NCBI RefSeq assembly: GCF_900215435.1
Contig: NZ_OCMY01000001.1
Coordinates: forward strand, 1,922,001 to 1,986,000
DNA from: Candidatus Pantoea floridensis
GTDB taxonomy: Bacteria; Pseudomonadota; Gammaproteobacteria; Enterobacterales; Enterobacteriaceae
Direction of reading: 5' to 3'
Length of the DNA stretch: 64,000 bases
Shown one piece after another: positions 1 to 11,146 of the stretch. The translations under genes and the position numbers were made by a program. Below the pieces are notes generated by a model. It worked only from the letters and a program-made list of their open reading frames with translations, ran no database searches and was not told the DNA's origin. Within the stretch, counting starts at the first letter, position 1, and every line of letters starts with the position of its first letter.

Positions 1-867
1 GACCAAACGTCGATAAAATTCCAGCTCTAACTCGCTAATGCTCAGCGCCGCCAGCTCTGGCGGTAGCAGGCGCAGCACATCATCGCTCTGATGAATGCCG
101 CTGACCTCTTCCGGCACATTATCCGGTTCACGCACCAGTTGGTGAAACGCCTCCAGCGGCGCATCCTGCGATGGCACCGATTTGGCCTCGCGGCTGCGTC
201 CCAGCTGTTGCGCCAGCTTCATCAGTTCCGGCTGCTGAGCAAGGAAATCGCCATACTGCACAATCAGCTCGTAATCGCCGTGCTGCAGCGGCGCTTTGCT
301 CAAATCCCACAGGCGACCAGCCGCGGCCTCATCGTCATCGGTAAGAATCGGTGCCAGCTGACCGCTGATCGCCATGCGCTGCTGCAGCTCCGCCATCAGG
401 CGTTCGCGCTGCTCTTCCAGAATGGTTTCATTTAGCGTCAGCGTTTGCAGTGTCAGGCTGAGGCGCCAGCGTTGCAGAAACAGCGTGTGCTGCGCGTTAC
501 TGAGCTGTGTGTTTTCGGCATTAAGAAGCAGTTTGCTGGCTTCTTCAATAAACGGCGACGGCAGACTTTTCAGCTGCGTCATGATGTGGGGTAACTGCTG
601 GGTGAAATTTTGCGTGCTGAGCAGCTGCATCTGCTGAAACAGCTGAAATTCCTGCGCCAGCGTTTCCGGCACCGGCGTGGCTTTGATCTGCTCGGCAATC
701 TCCGATCGCCAGCGCGGCAGATCGCGCATTAATGCCTGCTTCATGCGGGGAAATTTTTCAAAAAAAAGCGCCAGCTGCGGCGAGGCGAGTAACGCGATGA
801 TCAGCTCTTCTATCAGCTCGGTTTCACCAATTGATAGCAGCGTACTCAGCGTCTCTAGCGAGATCAT
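1..867 (-). CDS. viaA: ViaA, VWA-domain partner of RavA (partial, C-terminus outside window)
   Basis: ViaA is the von Willebrand A partner of the MoxR-type AAA+ ATPase RavA; in E. coli the pair has been linked to respiratory complexes and aminoglycoside sensitivity. The first 289 codons are visible, starting at the ATG at 867-865. They encode the helical N-terminal region; the VWA domain with its metal site should follow beyond base 1. The start overlaps the ravA stop as ATGA, so the two are translationally coupled in one operon with ravA first. The visible part has no frameshift. Identity rests on the ravA neighbour and on similarity to the E. coli protein, which is about 480 residues long. 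Confidence 0.92.
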   Translation of the reverse strand, partial: MISLETLSTLLSIGETELIEELIIALLASPQLALFFEKFPRMKQALMRDLPRWRSEIAEQIKATPVPETLAQEFQLFQQMQLLSTQNFTQQLPHIMTQLKSLPSPFIEEASKLLLNAENTQLSNAQHTLFLQRWRLSLTLQTLTLNETILEEQRERLMAELQQRMAISGQLAPILTDDDEAAAGRLWDLSKAPLQHGDYELIVQYGDFLAQQPELMKLAQQLGRSREAKSVPSQDAPLEAFHQLVREPDNVPEEVSGIHQSDDVLRLLPPELAALSISELELEFYRRLV

Positions 868-2360
868 TTTCTCGCCTGTTTCAGCTGTTCCGCTACATCC
901 TGCAGGCTGGTTTCAATGCGAGCCAGCCAGTCATCGCTAATGAATAAACAGCGCTGCTGCTGGCTAAATAGCGTACGTTGCGTGCGCAGCTGCGTTTCCA
1001 GCGCCTCATATTCATCGGCGATCTCCTGCGGCATCTCGCTGCTGTTGCTGGCGCCCGGCAGCGTGAGTCGCGTGGATTGCAGGCTAACATCGCGCAGCGT
1101 CAGGCAGTGATGCGTATCCACCAGCATATCGAGCGTCTGACCAAAGCCAATGCCATTTAACTTGCCACGGATTTCGCCGCCTTTCAGCAGCCACTGATTC
1201 AGGGCTTCACGCCCCAGCAGAATGTGCGTTACCTGCATATCGTGCAGCATTAGCGGCTGTTGCAGCATCAGTGTCAGCTGTTCGTCCGCAATCGCGGCGG
1301 GTAATTCATAATGCGGTTTGCGGCTGAACATGCCGCTGTGTTTCTCCAGCGTCAGCGCTTGCGCCACACTTTGCTGCTGTTGCAGCGCCAGGCGACGGCC
1401 TTTGATCTGCTGCAGTTTGTGTAGCAGCGCCTGTTGCTGCCACGCATGTTGCGACATCAGCGTATCAATTTCGCGATCCAGCAGCTTCATCGAGGCCACG
1501 TCATGCCATAGACAATCTTTCAGCAGAATTAAATCGATGGGGGCGATGGTTACGCGACCACTATAGAATGCGCTGGCCTGCAACAAATGAATGGCTTTTT
1601 TCCAGCGGCGATCGGAGATGTAGGGCGCATCCGGCAGCGTTTCTAGTTGCTGACGTAGCTGATAAATCAGTTCGAACACGTGATCCGGCAGGCTGACCTG
1701 GCTGATGCCTTTCTGCCACTGCTCATACTCTTCATCGCTGATGCGCAGTGACTCCGCCACAGGATTGTCGTTTTCGTCCTGCTGATGGGTGAGCATGCTG
1801 CGGAAATTCTGTTTCTCATGCACATTATCCAGCCACAGACGAATCAACATGCGGTCATACAGTGCTTCCAGTCCGCTATCCGCTTCAGGCAATTCGTTGG
1901 AGGCGGTAACCAGCAGGCGCATTGGGATTTTTTCTTCGCTATCGCCGTTACGGAAGCGGCGTTCGTTGATGGCGGTTAGCAGGGTATTCAGAATCGCCGG
2001 GCCGGCTTTCCAGATTTCATCAAGGAAGACAATCTCAGCATCGGGCAGATAGCCTTTGGTCAGTCGCTGATAGCGGCCCTCATCTTTGAGTGCTTGAATC
2101 GACAGCGGGCCAAACACCTCTTCAGGGGTAGAAAAACGGGTCATCAGATATTCAAAAGCGCGGGCGTGCTGGAAGGCATATTTCAGGCGGCGGGCGATAA
2201 GGCTCTTGGCGATGCCCGGCGGCCCAAGCAAAAACACGCTTTCCCCGCTGAGCGCGGCCAGCAGACAGAGACGGATCGCGTGATGGCGTTCATACAGCCC
2301 TTTTTCCAGCGCGTTGCTCAGGCGAGAAATTCTTTCTGCCAAAAGATGGGGTTGAGCCAT
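864..2360 (-). CDS. ravA: RavA, MoxR-family AAA+ ATPase
   Basis: RavA is a hexameric cytoplasmic ATPase that, in E. coli, binds the lysine decarboxylase LdcI and acts with ViaA. The Walker A motif GPPGIAKS lies about 45 residues from the N-terminus and Walker B (VFLDEIWK) near residue 110, followed by the AAA+ lid and the C-terminal LARA-type region. The ATG at 2360 gives 498 aa, the E. coli length, and begins [14 protein letters not shown]; a GTG two codons upstream is less likely. It is the first gene of ravA-viaA, divergent from kup with about 300 bp between them. Confidence 0.96.
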   Translation of the reverse strand: MAQPHLLAERISRLSNALEKGLYERHHAIRLCLLAALSGESVFLLGPPGIAKSLIARRLKYAFQHARAFEYLMTRFSTPEEVFGPLSIQALKDEGRYQRLTKGYLPDAEIVFLDEIWKAGPAILNTLLTAINERRFRNGDSEEKIPMRLLVTASNELPEADSGLEALYDRMLIRLWLDNVHEKQNFRSMLTHQQDENDNPVAESLRISDEEYEQWQKGISQVSLPDHVFELIYQLRQQLETLPDAPYISDRRWKKAIHLLQASAFYSGRVTIAPIDLILLKDCLWHDVASMKLLDREIDTLMSQHAWQQQALLHKLQQIKGRRLALQQQQSVAQALTLEKHSGMFSRKPHYELPAAIADEQLTLMLQQPLMLHDMQVTHILLGREALNQWLLKGGEIRGKLNGIGFGQTLDMLVDTHHCLTLRDVSLQSTRLTLPGASNSSEMPQEIADEYEALETQLRTQRTLFSQQQRCLFISDDWLARIETSLQDVAEQLKQARK

Positions 2361-2657
2361 AATCACATCATTATCCTTTTGATCCTGGTGCCGTCATAGT
2401 TTGGCGAGCGCAATACTCTACTGATTATCATGCGCGAATGCGTTGATAGCCGTCAGCTTTTTTGTTTCAGAAGGTTGATGCGAGAGAACTCGCCGCTTCC
2501 AACGGTTTTTTAGCCGGATTTTCGGCGAAAAACCGCGTCACCGACGCGATGGTGACACTTTGTAAGAGTAGGTTTTTTTGGGAATATGTGCATACTGTGC
2601 GCTTTTTGATGGCTTGAGCGGTAGGCAAGTGCCTCCGGCTCCAACAAAAGACAACTT

Positions 2658-4526
2658 ATGAGCTCGGATAAGAAACAGTCCCTTGGTGCAGTCACGCTGG
2701 CGGCCATTGGCGTGGTGTATGGCGATATCGGTACCAGCCCGCTCTATACATTGCGTGAATGTCTCTCTGGCCAGTTTGGTTTTGGCGTTGAACGTGAAGC
2801 GGTTTTTGGCTTTCTTTCGCTGATCTTCTGGCTGCTGATTCTGGTGGTATCACTCAAGTACATCAGCTACGTGATGCGTGCAGATAACGCCGGAGAAGGC
2901 GGAATTTTGACGCTGATGTCGCTGGCCGGACGCAATACTGGCGCCAGAGCAACGGCGATTCTGGTGATCATGGGACTGATTGGCGGCAGCTTCTTCTACG
3001 GCGAAGTGGTGATTACGCCAGCCGTTTCGGTACTTTCTGCGATTGAGGGGCTGGAAATTGCGGCCCCAAGTCTGGATGCCTACATCGTGCCCCTGGCGAT
3101 CGCCGTTTTGACCCTGCTGTTTGTTATCCAGAAGCACGGCACCGGCATTGTCGGTAAGCTGTTCGCACCGGTGATGCTGCTGTGGTTCCTGGTTCTGGCG
3201 GTATTGGGCGCGCGCAGCATCATCAGCAACCCGGACGTGCTGCACGCGATGAATCCCTACTGGGCGCTTCACTTCTTTATCGAATACAAAACCGTTTCCT
3301 TCTTCGCGCTTGGCGCGGTGGTGCTGGCAATTACCGGCGTGGAAGCGCTGTATGCCGATATGGGCCACTTCGGTAAATTCCCGATTCGTCTTGCCTGGTT
3401 CATCGTGGTGCTGCCATCGCTGGTGCTGAACTACTTTGGCCAGGGGGCGCTGCTGCTCAAACATCCGGAAGCGATCAAAAACCCGTTCTTCCTGCTCGCG
3501 CCGGACTGGATGCTGATCCCGATGTTGATTCTGGCGACCTTAGCCACGGTGATCGCCTCGCAGGCGGTGATTTCCGGCGTGTTCTCGTTAACCCGTCAGG
3601 CGGTGCGTCTCGGCTACCTGCCGCCAATGCGCATTGTGCACACCTCTGAGGAAGAGTTCGGGCAGATTTATATTCCGGTGATCAACTGGCTGCTCTACTT
3701 CTCGGTGGTAATTGTGATTGTCGGCTTCGAGCACTCCAGCAATTTGGCCGCGGCGTACGGCATTGCGGTAACGGGCACCATGGTGCTGACCGCGATTCTT
3801 TGCTCTACCGTGGCGATTCAAAACTGGCACTGGAACCGCTATCTGGTAGTGCTGATTCTGATTGCCATGTTATGCATCGATGTGTCGCTGTTCTCCGCCA
3901 ACTTGATCAAAGTGTTCTCCGGCGGCTGGCTGCCGCTGACGCTGGCGCTGATGATGTTCATCATTATGACCACCTGGAAAAGCGAGCGTTTCCGCCTGCT
4001 GCGTCGTATGCATGAGCACGGTAACTCTCTGGAAGCGATGATTGCTTCACTGGAGAAATCGCCGCCGGTGCGCGTGCCAGGTACTGCGGTATACATGTCG
4101 CGTGCGCTCAATGTGATTCCATTTGCCATGCTACATAATCTCAAACACAACAAAGTGCTGCATGAGCGCGTGGTGCTGCTGACGCTGCGCACTGAAGATG
4201 CACCTTACGTGCACAACGTACGTCGAGTGACGATTGAGCAGCTGTCGCCCACTTTCTGGCGCGTAGTGGCCAGCTACGGCTGGCGTGAAACGCCGAACGT
4301 GGAGGAGATTTTCCACCGCTGCGGCCTTGAAGGGCTGAATTGCCGCATGATGGAAACCTCGTTCTTCATGTCGCATGAATCGCTGATAATCGGCGATCGT
4401 CCGTGGTATCTGCGCCTGCGTGGCAAGCTGTTCCTCGCGCTGCAACGTAATGCGCTGCGCGCGCCAGATCAGTTTGAAATCCCACCGAACCGCGTGATTG
4501 AACTGGGAACCCAGGTCGAGATTTAA
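2658..4526 (+). CDS. kup: Kup low-affinity K+/H+ symporter
   Basis: Inner-membrane potassium uptake protein of the KUP/HAK/KT family. The product is 622 aa, as in E. coli. The first helix carries [14 protein letters not shown], typical of the family. About twelve hydrophobic segments fill residues 1-440, and a hydrophilic cytoplasmic C-terminal domain (from [15 protein letters not shown]) follows. The sequence is nearly identical to E. coli Kup through the C-terminal half. The ATG at 2658 has only a weak ribosome-binding site. The gene is monocistronic and convergent with qseC; a GC-rich hairpin at 4533-4559 spans the junction. Confidence 0.97.
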   Translation: MSSDKKQSLGAVTLAAIGVVYGDIGTSPLYTLRECLSGQFGFGVEREAVFGFLSLIFWLLILVVSLKYISYVMRADNAGEGGILTLMSLAGRNTGARATAILVIMGLIGGSFFYGEVVITPAVSVLSAIEGLEIAAPSLDAYIVPLAIAVLTLLFVIQKHGTGIVGKLFAPVMLLWFLVLAVLGARSIISNPDVLHAMNPYWALHFFIEYKTVSFFALGAVVLAITGVEALYADMGHFGKFPIRLAWFIVVLPSLVLNYFGQGALLLKHPEAIKNPFFLLAPDWMLIPMLILATLATVIASQAVISGVFSLTRQAVRLGYLPPMRIVHTSEEEFGQIYIPVINWLLYFSVVIVIVGFEHSSNLAAAYGIAVTGTMVLTAILCSTVAIQNWHWNRYLVVLILIAMLCIDVSLFSANLIKVFSGGWLPLTLALMMFIIMTTWKSERFRLLRRMHEHGNSLEAMIASLEKSPPVRVPGTAVYMSRALNVIPFAMLHNLKHNKVLHERVVLLTLRTEDAPYVHNVRRVTIEQLSPTFWRVVASYGWRETPNVEEIFHRCGLEGLNCRMMETSFFMSHESLIIGDRPWYLRLRGKLFLALQRNALRAPDQFEIPPNRVIELGTQVEI

Positions 4527-4537
4527 CGCTCTGCGCG

Positions 4538-5869
4538 TCACCAGCTTAAGGTGACGCGCAATCCTCCGCTGACGCGCTGGCTGAACTGCAATCGAATGCC
4601 GTGCAGCTGGGCAATATTCTTCACAATGGAAAGCCCCAATCCACTGCCGGTTTGTGTCTGTCCCGGCGGTCGCCAGAAGCGTTCACCCAGCCTCGCCAGT
4701 TGTTCTTCGCTGACGCCAGGTCCGTTATCGTCAACGGTAATGGCGCGCGCATTAAGCTGCACATTGATGATGCTGCCCGAAGGTGAGTAGCGCAGCGCGT
4801 TATCCAGCAGATTACGCACCATTAAATTCAGCAACAGCGGATGACCGTTCATCACCGGTTCGGCGTGGTGAGTAAATACTAAATCGGTATGCTGCTGTTC
4901 CGCCTGCGGGAAATGCTCCGCCAGCAGATTTTGCAGCAGCGGCGCCAAAGCGACCGGTTGAAATTCGCTGCGCAGATCGTCAGCCTCGACGCGTGAAAGC
5001 GTCAGTAGCTGATCCACCAAGCGCGTGGCGCGCACGATGCCGCTATCCAGCTGCTGAATGGCGCGTTTGCGCATCGTTTCATCATCATCGGCCAGCTGAA
5101 TCACTTCGCTCTGTACGCGCAGCGCCGCCAGCGGGCTACGCAGCTCATGGGCGGCATCGGAGGTAAAGCGGCGTTCACGTTGTACCAGCTGTGCCATGCG
5201 GTTAAACAAACCATTCAGCGCTACCACCAGCGGTTTCACCTCATTGGGCAGGCGCGCGTCCGGCAGCGGTTTAGCATCATCCGGCGCACGCTGATGCAGC
5301 GATGCGGTAAGGCGTTTCAATGGACGCAGCTCAAACCACACCAGCGCCAGCAAAAACAGCAGCATAAAAGGCATGGCGATCAGCCAGGGTAACAAGCTGC
5401 TGAGTGCCAAATCGCGCGTCATATCATCGCGATATTCCCACTCCTGACCCACCACCACGCGATAGCGTTTATCGGCAGAGGTAAGCCACACTAAGCGCCA
5501 GCTGTCTTTATCGTCGCGCAGGTGGCCATCGACAAAACCATCGCGCTGATGATCAAACTGCAAATCGCGACCGTTTTCGCCATCGTTCAACAGCGGCTTG
5601 CCCTCGGCGCTGTAAATGGCAAATGCCAGTGCATCATCATCCTGATCGCCCCGATGATGACGCAGGATAGATTTGGTTTTTGGCAGCGTAACGTCTTGCC
5701 GCGAGGTGGGATCGAGCGCGATCAGGCGCTTTGCGAACAGCATTTGCTGCGTATCAAACAGCTCGTTCACCGTATCGCGGGTTTGCTGCCAGGCGCTGAG
5801 GCCGGCAAGTCCGCCGCACAAGAGGATCAGCACGACAAAGCCGATGGCGAGGCGCAGGAACAGACTCAT
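4538..5869 (-). CDS. qseC: QseC, membrane sensor histidine kinase
   Basis: Sensor kinase of the QseBC two-component system; in E. coli it has been reported to respond to AI-3 and catecholamines and to cross-talk with PmrAB. Transmembrane segments lie near residues 8-28 and 158-180 around a periplasmic domain of about 130 residues. A HAMP-like linker follows, then the phospho-acceptor box [10 protein letters not shown] near residue 240, the N box ([11 protein letters not shown]) and G boxes ([14 protein letters not shown]). The 443 aa compare with 449 in E. coli. Its ATG overlaps the qseB stop, so qseB-qseC are coupled. Assignment over other BasS-like kinases rests on the ygiW/qseB neighbours. 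Confidence 0.9.
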   Translation of the reverse strand: MSLFLRLAIGFVVLILLCGGLAGLSAWQQTRDTVNELFDTQQMLFAKRLIALDPTSRQDVTLPKTKSILRHHRGDQDDDALAFAIYSAEGKPLLNDGENGRDLQFDHQRDGFVDGHLRDDKDSWRLVWLTSADKRYRVVVGQEWEYRDDMTRDLALSSLLPWLIAMPFMLLFLLALVWFELRPLKRLTASLHQRAPDDAKPLPDARLPNEVKPLVVALNGLFNRMAQLVQRERRFTSDAAHELRSPLAALRVQSEVIQLADDDETMRKRAIQQLDSGIVRATRLVDQLLTLSRVEADDLRSEFQPVALAPLLQNLLAEHFPQAEQQHTDLVFTHHAEPVMNGHPLLLNLMVRNLLDNALRYSPSGSIINVQLNARAITVDDNGPGVSEEQLARLGERFWRPPGQTQTGSGLGLSIVKNIAQLHGIRLQFSQRVSGGLRVTLSW

Positions 5870-6528
5870 TCCACCGCTCCCAGCGTATAGCCCACGCCAT
5901 GCACGGTACGAATAAACTGGCTGCCGAGTTTTTTACGCAGATGATGAATATGGACTTCCACCGCATTGCTGGAGACATCTTCATCCCAGCTATACAGTTT
6001 TTCTTCCAGCTGGCTGCGCGTTAGCACGCGGCCAGGATTACGCAGAAAGAGCTCCAACAGCGCCAGTTCCCGACTCTTCAGGCTGACGGCTTCGCCATCG
6101 CACATTACGCTGTGGCTGCCGGGTGCCAGGGTAACCTTGCCGTGTTTAAGCTCTGGCTGCAGCTGTCCATGACGACGACGGATCAGCGCCTGCAAACGTG
6201 CGGCTACTTCTGTTAGCGCAAACGGCTTGCACAGGTAATCGTCGGCGCCGAGCTGCAATCCTTGCACGCGCTGATCGAGCGCATCGCGCGCCGTGAGAAT
6301 CAGCACCGGCACATCGTGTCCTTGCTGGCGCCATTGACGCAGGATGTCTAAACCATCGCGTTCCGGCAGCGACAGATCCAGCACTACCGCATCCCAGGGC
6401 GCGGCGGTTAGGGCCTGAAATCCGCTTTCCCCCGAGACAAACCAGTCGACGCTGAAGCCGAGTTTGGTGAGGCCAACCTTCAAACCGTCGCCAATCAGGG
6501 CGTCATCTTCTATCAATAAAATGCGCAT
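5866..6528 (-). CDS. qseB: QseB, OmpR-family response regulator
   Basis: Transcription factor paired with QseC. The receiver domain (residues 1-115) has the acidic pair EDD at 7-9, phospho-acceptor Asp51 (VVLDLSLPE), the switch threonine in LILTARD and Lys in CKPF. The C-terminal winged-helix domain ends with [13 protein letters not shown] and [11 protein letters not shown]. Length 220 aa, close to E. coli QseB. It is first in the qseB-qseC operon and divergent from ygiW; a direct-repeat box at 6635-6651 in the shared intergenic region is a likely binding site for this regulator. Confidence 0.92.
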   Translation of the reverse strand: MRILLIEDDALIGDGLKVGLTKLGFSVDWFVSGESGFQALTAAPWDAVVLDLSLPERDGLDILRQWRQQGHDVPVLILTARDALDQRVQGLQLGADDYLCKPFALTEVAARLQALIRRRHGQLQPELKHGKVTLAPGSHSVMCDGEAVSLKSRELALLELFLRNPGRVLTRSQLEEKLYSWDEDVSSNAVEVHIHHLRKKLGSQFIRTVHGVGYTLGAVE

Positions 6529-6634
6529 AACTTCTCCTTCTGTTAAGCGGAGTTATACGAAGCACATTCTTTCTTGTACAGCGAAAATCGCGGCAAATAG
6601 GCTATTTTTCAGGAATGTACGCGCAAAGCGTTCT

Positions 6635-6651
6635 CTTAAGATCCTGTTAAG
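6635..6651. promoter_or_regulatory. QseB/PmrA-type direct-repeat box between qseB and ygiW
   Basis: CTTAAG, five bases, GTTAAG: two half-sites on one face of the helix, the pattern bound by QseB- and PmrA-type regulators (consensus close to CTTAA-N6-CTTAA). A further GTTAAG half-site lies at 6542-6547 near the qseB start. The box is about 60 bp upstream of ygiW and 105 bp upstream of qseB, so it could control both. Binding by QseB is inferred from the motif and position. Confidence 0.6.
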
Positions 6652-6708
6652 AACCTTATGGTGAAATAGCGCATGTAAACCAACACATTCATGGAAACGA
6701 GGTGAGAA

Positions 6709-7104
6709 ATGAAAAAATCTGCTGCTTTATTCGCGATTGTCGCGCTGGCTGCTACGCCGGTTCTTGCTGCGCAGCAAGGGGGTTTTGTGGATCCCACTGC
6801 ACCAACGGCACAGGTCAAGTCTGGTGGTTTCAAAGCCGATAACACTAGCATCGTCACGGTAAAACAGGCCGAAGAGATGAAAGACGATAGCTGGATTACC
6901 GTACGCGGTACGCTGGAGAAGCAAATTGGTGATGAGGATTATCAGTTCCGCGATGCTACTGGCACCATGAAGGTCGAAATCGATCATAAACGCTGGAACG
7001 GTTTGACCATCACACCGAAGGATCAGGTGGAGCTGACCGGTGAACTGGATAAGGATTTCAACGCGATCGAACTGGACGTGAAACAGGTACGTAAACTGCC
7101 ATAA
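6709..7104 (+). CDS. ygiW: YgiW, periplasmic OB-fold (BOF family) protein
   Basis: Small secreted stress-associated protein of the bacterial OB-fold family. The signal peptide (MKKSAALFAIVALAATPVLA) is followed by mature AQQGGF and the BOF domain, with the conserved stretches DSWITVRGTLEKQIGDEDYQFRD and DKDFNAIELDVKQV. Length 131 aa (E. coli 130). A good GAGGTGAG ribosome-binding site precedes the ATG. It stands divergent to qseBC as in E. coli, although here the unit sits between kup and the ribose operon. Its biochemical role is not established; it has been linked to peroxide and cadmium stress. Confidence 0.9.
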   Translation: MKKSAALFAIVALAATPVLAAQQGGFVDPTAPTAQVKSGGFKADNTSIVTVKQAEEMKDDSWITVRGTLEKQIGDEDYQFRDATGTMKVEIDHKRWNGLTITPKDQVELTGELDKDFNAIELDVKQVRKLP

Positions 7105-7170
7105 TTTCCTCCCCGGGGCCGTGTAAGCGGCTCCGCCATCCCACCAAACTCAAATTCCCGCTGGCACAAG

Positions 7171-7263
7171 CGAAACGTTTCGATGGCGATCACATTTCCG
7201 TGATGTCGTCATTGAGTTGCCGCGCGCATTTTATACACTCCCGATCAGCGAAACGTTTCGCTG
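7171..7263 (+). promoter_or_regulatory. rbs operon control region: two RbsR operators and a CRP-like site
   Basis: CGAAACGTTTCG occurs at 7171-7182 and again at 7249-7260. The second copy is embedded in an 18-bp perfect palindrome, CAGCGAAACGTTTCGCTG (7246-7263), which equals the E. coli RbsR operator upstream of rbsD. Centres are about 78 bp apart, about seven helical turns, so looping between them is conceivable. Overlapping the first operator on the opposite strand is AAATGTGATCGCCATCGAA, matching 8 of 10 conserved positions of the CRP half-sites. The -10 region is probably the TATACAC at 7231-7238 between the operators. Confidence 0.85.
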
Positions 7264-7276
7264 TGGAGTGGAAGAA

Positions 7277-7696
7277 ATGAAAAAAGGTCGCTTGTTAAAC
7301 GCTGAAGTCTCTCATGTGATTGCCCGCCTGGGGCACACCGATACGCTGACGATTGCAGATGCAGGATTGCCGATTCCGGCCGGTCCACAGCGCATCGATC
7401 TGGCATTAACGCCGGGTACGCCCGAATTTTTACAGGTGGTCGACGTTATCACGCAGGAGATGCAGGTCGAAAGCGCCCTGATGGCGGAGGAGATTAAACA
7501 GCATAATCCGCCGCTCCACAGCGCACTGCTCGCCGTGCTCGAAGCCTTGCAACGGCACCAGGGGAATGTCATCACCATCCGTTACACCAGCCATGAACAA
7601 TTCAAACAACAGACACAGCGTAGTCAGGCGGTCATTCGCAGCGGAGAGTGTTCTCCGTATGCGAATGTCATTCTGAGCGCTGGCGTGACCTTCTGA
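7277..7696 (+). CDS. rbsD: RbsD, D-ribose pyranase
   Basis: Interconverts beta-pyran and beta-furan forms of D-ribose so that RbsK receives the furanose. The ATG at 7277 ([20 protein letters not shown]) gives 139 aa, exactly the E. coli length; an in-frame GTG/ATG further upstream would run through the RbsR operator and is not used. The conserved catalytic histidine is in VIARLGHTD, and the C-terminus [17 protein letters not shown] is typical. First gene of rbsDACBKR. Confidence 0.97.
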   Translation: MKKGRLLNAEVSHVIARLGHTDTLTIADAGLPIPAGPQRIDLALTPGTPEFLQVVDVITQEMQVESALMAEEIKQHNPPLHSALLAVLEALQRHQGNVITIRYTSHEQFKQQTQRSQAVIRSGECSPYANVILSAGVTF

Positions 7697-7703
7697 GGCC
7701 GTT

Positions 7704-9212
7704 ATGCAACCGTTATTGCAACTCAAAGGGATTGAAAAGTCGTTTCCTGGCGTGAAAGCGCTGAATGGCGCCTCGCTTGCCGTCTATCCTGGCCGCGTGA
7801 TGGCGCTGGTGGGCGAAAACGGTGCCGGTAAATCTACCATGATGAAAGTGCTGACCGGCATTTACAGCATGGACGCTGGCTCCATGCAGTGGCTGGGTAA
7901 GGATGTGGCGTTCTCGGGCCCTAAAGCTTCGCAGGAAGCGGGCATTGGTATTATCCATCAGGAACTGAACCTGATTCCGCAGCTGACCGTCGCCGAAAAT
8001 ATTTTCCTTGGTCGTGAATTTGTTAACCGCTTTGGCCGCATCGAATGGAAAAAGATGTATGCCGCAGCGGATGGACTGTTACAACGCCTTAATCTGCGCT
8101 TCAGCAGCCACAAGCTGGTGGGCGATTTGTCGATTGGCGATCAGCAGATGGTTGAGATCGCGAAAGTGCTTAGCTTCGAGTCAAAAGTCATCATTATGGA
8201 TGAACCGACCGATGCGCTCACCGATACCGAAACGCTGTCGCTGTTCCGCGTGATCAACGAACTAAAAGCGCAGGGCTGCGGCATTGTCTATATCTCGCAC
8301 CGCATGAAAGAGATCTTCGAGATTTGCGATGACGTCACCGTGTTCCGCGACGGGCAGTTTATTGCCGAGCGCGCGGTCAGCGATCTCCGCGAAGAGAGCC
8401 TGATCGAGATGATGGTGGGGCGCAAACTGGAAGATCAATATCCACGCATTGATCAACAACCCGGCGAGATCCGTTTAAAAGTCGAAAACCTGAGCGGGCC
8501 GGGCGTTGATAACGTCAGCTTTACGCTGCGCAAAGGAGAAATTCTTGGCGTATCCGGCCTGATGGGCGCGGGCCGCACTGAACTGATGAAAGTGCTGTAC
8601 GGCGCGCTGCCACGCAGCAAAGGCAAAGTCACGCTGAATGGACGTGAGATCGTGACCCGCTCACCGCAGGATGGCTTAGCGAACGGCATCGTCTATATCT
8701 CCGAAGACCGCAAGCGCGATGGCCTGGTGCTCGGCATGTCGGTGAAAGAGAACATGTCGCTGACCGCGCTGCGCTATTTCAGTACCGGCGCGGGCAATCT
8801 CCGGCACAGCGATGAGCAGCTGGCGGTGGGCGATTTTATCCGCCTGTTCAACGTTAAAACCCCCTCCATGGAGCAGCCGATTGGGCTGCTGTCCGGTGGT
8901 AATCAGCAGAAAGTAGCGATTGCGCGCGGTCTGATGACACGCCCCGATGTGCTGATTCTTGATGAGCCAACACGCGGCGTCGACGTTGGGGCGAAAAAAG
9001 AGATCTATCAGTTAATTAACCAGTTTAAAGCCGAAGGGCTGAGCATCATTTTGGTGTCGTCAGAAATGCCGGAAGTGTTGGGCATGAGCGATCGCATCGT
9101 GGTGATGCATGAAGGCCATCTGAGTGGCGAATTTTCCCGCGAGCAGGCTACCCAGGAATCCCTGATGGCAGCGGCAGTCGGTAAGCAACACAGCGAGGAG
9201 TTAGTTGTATGA
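7704..9212 (+). CDS. rbsA: RbsA, ribose ABC transporter ATPase (duplicated NBD)
   Basis: Cytoplasmic energising subunit of the ribose importer, a tandem of two nucleotide-binding domains. The first has Walker [10 protein letters not shown] (near residue 38) and Walker [12 protein letters not shown]. The second has a degenerate P-loop (GLMGAGRTE), the signature LSGGNQQK and Walker [15 protein letters not shown]. The 502 aa compare with 501 in E. coli. It starts eight bases after rbsD and its stop overlaps the rbsC ATG by four bases. Confidence 0.97.
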   Translation: MQPLLQLKGIEKSFPGVKALNGASLAVYPGRVMALVGENGAGKSTMMKVLTGIYSMDAGSMQWLGKDVAFSGPKASQEAGIGIIHQELNLIPQLTVAENIFLGREFVNRFGRIEWKKMYAAADGLLQRLNLRFSSHKLVGDLSIGDQQMVEIAKVLSFESKVIIMDEPTDALTDTETLSLFRVINELKAQGCGIVYISHRMKEIFEICDDVTVFRDGQFIAERAVSDLREESLIEMMVGRKLEDQYPRIDQQPGEIRLKVENLSGPGVDNVSFTLRKGEILGVSGLMGAGRTELMKVLYGALPRSKGKVTLNGREIVTRSPQDGLANGIVYISEDRKRDGLVLGMSVKENMSLTALRYFSTGAGNLRHSDEQLAVGDFIRLFNVKTPSMEQPIGLLSGGNQQKVAIARGLMTRPDVLILDEPTRGVDVGAKKEIYQLINQFKAEGLSIILVSSEMPEVLGMSDRIVVMHEGHLSGEFSREQATQESLMAAAVGKQHSEELVV

Positions 9213-10180
9213 GCACCCAAACCCTACCCGCCAGCCGCCGCTGGTTCAGCAAAGCCTGGCTGCTGGAGCAGAAATCCCTGATTGCGTTGATCGTGCTGAT
9301 CGCCGTGGTCGCCAGCCAGAGCCCAAATTTCTTTACGCTGCCGAATATGTTCAACATTCTGCAGCAGACGTCGGTCAACGCCATCATGGCGGTGGGGATG
9401 ACGCTGGTGATTCTGACTTCAGGCATTGATTTGTCGGTGGGATCGCTGCTGGCGCTGACGGGCGCGGTAGCGGCATCAATTGTCGGATTAGAAGTGAATG
9501 CGCTGGTCGCCGTAGCGGCTTCGCTGGCGCTCGGCGCGGCAATTGGCGCTGTTACCGGTGTAATAGTCGCACGCGGCAAGGTGCAGGCTTTTATCGCCAC
9601 GCTGGTGATGATGCTGCTGCTGCGCGGCGTCACTATGGTTTATACCAACGGCAGCCCAATCAATACCGGTTTCAACGATAACGCCGATCTGTTCGGCTGG
9701 TTCGGTATTGGCCGCCCGCTGGGCATCCCAACGCCGGTTTGGCTGATGGCAGTGGTATTTGCACTCGCGTGGTACATGCTGCATCACACGCGCCTCGGAC
9801 GTTACATCTACGCGCTGGGCGGTAACGAAGCGGCTACACGCTTATCCGGTATCAGCGTTAACCGCGTCAAAATCATCGTCTATTCGCTGTGCGGCCTGCT
9901 GGCGGCATTGGCAGGCACTATCGAAGTGGCACGCCTCTCTTCCGCACAACCCACGGCGGGTACCGGTTATGAACTGGATGCCATTGCCGCGGTGGTGCTG
10001 GGCGGCACCAGCCTGGCGGGCGGTAAAGGCCGCATCATGGGCACGCTGATTGGTGCGCTGATCCTCGGCTTCCTGAATAACGGCCTGAATCTGATGGGCG
10101 TATCGTCTTACTACCAAATGATTGTTAAAGCCGTCGTCATTCTGCTAGCGGTGCTGGTGGATAACAAAAGCAGTAAATAA
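9209..10180 (+). CDS. rbsC: RbsC, ribose ABC transporter permease
   Basis: Inner-membrane channel subunit of the ribose importer, forming a dimer with RbsA. The product is 323 aa (E. coli 321) with eight to ten hydrophobic segments. It carries the permease motifs [17 protein letters not shown] and, near the C-terminus, [18 protein letters not shown]. The start overlaps rbsA (ATGA), indicating translational coupling. Confidence 0.97.
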   Translation: MSTQTLPASRRWFSKAWLLEQKSLIALIVLIAVVASQSPNFFTLPNMFNILQQTSVNAIMAVGMTLVILTSGIDLSVGSLLALTGAVAASIVGLEVNALVAVAASLALGAAIGAVTGVIVARGKVQAFIATLVMMLLLRGVTMVYTNGSPINTGFNDNADLFGWFGIGRPLGIPTPVWLMAVVFALAWYMLHHTRLGRYIYALGGNEAATRLSGISVNRVKIIVYSLCGLLAALAGTIEVARLSSAQPTAGTGYELDAIAAVVLGGTSLAGGKGRIMGTLIGALILGFLNNGLNLMGVSSYYQMIVKAVVILLAVLVDNKSSK

Positions 10181-10206
10181 CTCTGACCTTCACACAGGAT
10201 TTAAAA

Positions 10207-11082
10207 ATGAAAAAGTTAACTGCATTGGCCGTCATTCTTGGCGCCACCCTCAGTGCTGGCGCAATGGCCAAGGACACCATTGCTCTGGTGGTTTCAACCC
10301 TGAATAATCCGTTCTTTGTGTCACTGAAAGATGGCGCACAGAAAGAAGCTGATCAACTGGGTTATAACCTTGTCGTGCTGGATTCGCAGAACAACCCGGC
10401 GAAAGAGCTGGCGAACGTGCAGGATCTGACCGTACGCGGCACCAAGCTGCTGCTGATCAACCCAACCGATTCTGATGCGGTAGGCAACGCGGTGAAAATG
10501 GCGAACCAGGCGAACATTCCGGTGATCACTCTGGACCGTGTTGCTGCGCAAGGTACCGTGGTGAGCCACGTTGCTTCTGACAACCGTTTCGGCGGCAAAA
10601 TGGCCGGTGACTTCATCGCTAAAAAGCTGGGCGATGGCGCGAAAATCATTGAACTGCAGGGCATTGCCGGTACGTCTGCGGCGCGCGAGCGTGGCGAAGG
10701 CTTTAAACAAGCGGCAGATGCGCACAAATTCAACATCCTGGCGAGCCAGCCTGCTGACTTTGACCGTACTAAAGGTTTGAACGTCATGCAGAACCTGCTG
10801 CAGGGCCATCCGGATGTGCAGGCGGTGTTCGCACAGAATGACGAAATGGCGCTGGGCGCGCTGCGTGCGCTGCAAACGGCCGGTAAAACCGACGTGCTGG
10901 TGGTGGGCTTCGATGGCACTGCTGACGGCGTGAAAGCGGTAGAATCGGGTAAACTGACCGCTACTGTGGCACAGATGCCAGACAAAATTGGCGTGATTGG
11001 CGTGCAGACCGCCGATAAAGTACTGAAAGGCGAGAAGGTGCAGTCGGTGAACCCGGTTGACCTGAAGCTGGTGACTAAATAA
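10207..11082 (+). CDS. rbsB: RbsB, periplasmic ribose-binding protein
   Basis: Captures ribose in the periplasm for RbsCA and, in E. coli, presents it to the chemoreceptor Trg. A signal peptide ([21 protein letters not shown]) precedes mature [20 protein letters not shown], the start of a type I periplasmic-binding fold. Ligand residues in NNPFF, SDNRFGG and [13 protein letters not shown] are conserved. Length 291 aa (E. coli 296). A strong hairpin follows, as expected for a highly expressed binding protein within an operon. Confidence 0.97.
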   Translation: MKKLTALAVILGATLSAGAMAKDTIALVVSTLNNPFFVSLKDGAQKEADQLGYNLVVLDSQNNPAKELANVQDLTVRGTKLLLINPTDSDAVGNAVKMANQANIPVITLDRVAAQGTVVSHVASDNRFGGKMAGDFIAKKLGDGAKIIELQGIAGTSAARERGEGFKQAADAHKFNILASQPADFDRTKGLNVMQNLLQGHPDVQAVFAQNDEMALGALRALQTAGKTDVLVVGFDGTADGVKAVESGKLTATVAQMPDKIGVIGVQTADKVLKGEKVQSVNPVDLKLVTK

Positions 11083-11105
11083 TAAGTAAAGAAAAGCAGG
11101 GCAAC

Positions 11106-11126
11106 GCGCCACCTTCCCGGTGGCGC
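11106..11126 (+). other. Intercistronic hairpin between rbsB and rbsK
   Basis: GCGCCACC and GGTGGCGC form an eight-base-pair stem with a five-base loop, 24 bp after the rbsB stop and 20 bp before the rbsK ATG. There is no long U tract. It probably protects the rbsB mRNA 3' end or partly attenuates transcription, raising RbsB above RbsK. The role is inferred. Confidence 0.65.
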
Positions 11127-11146
11127 ATCTTTCTGGATGAATCCCA

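Noticed and set aside
2850..3464. 204-codon antisense frame inside kup
   Set aside because: A His/Gln/Arg-rich mirror of hydrophobic kup codons, without any protein-family feature.
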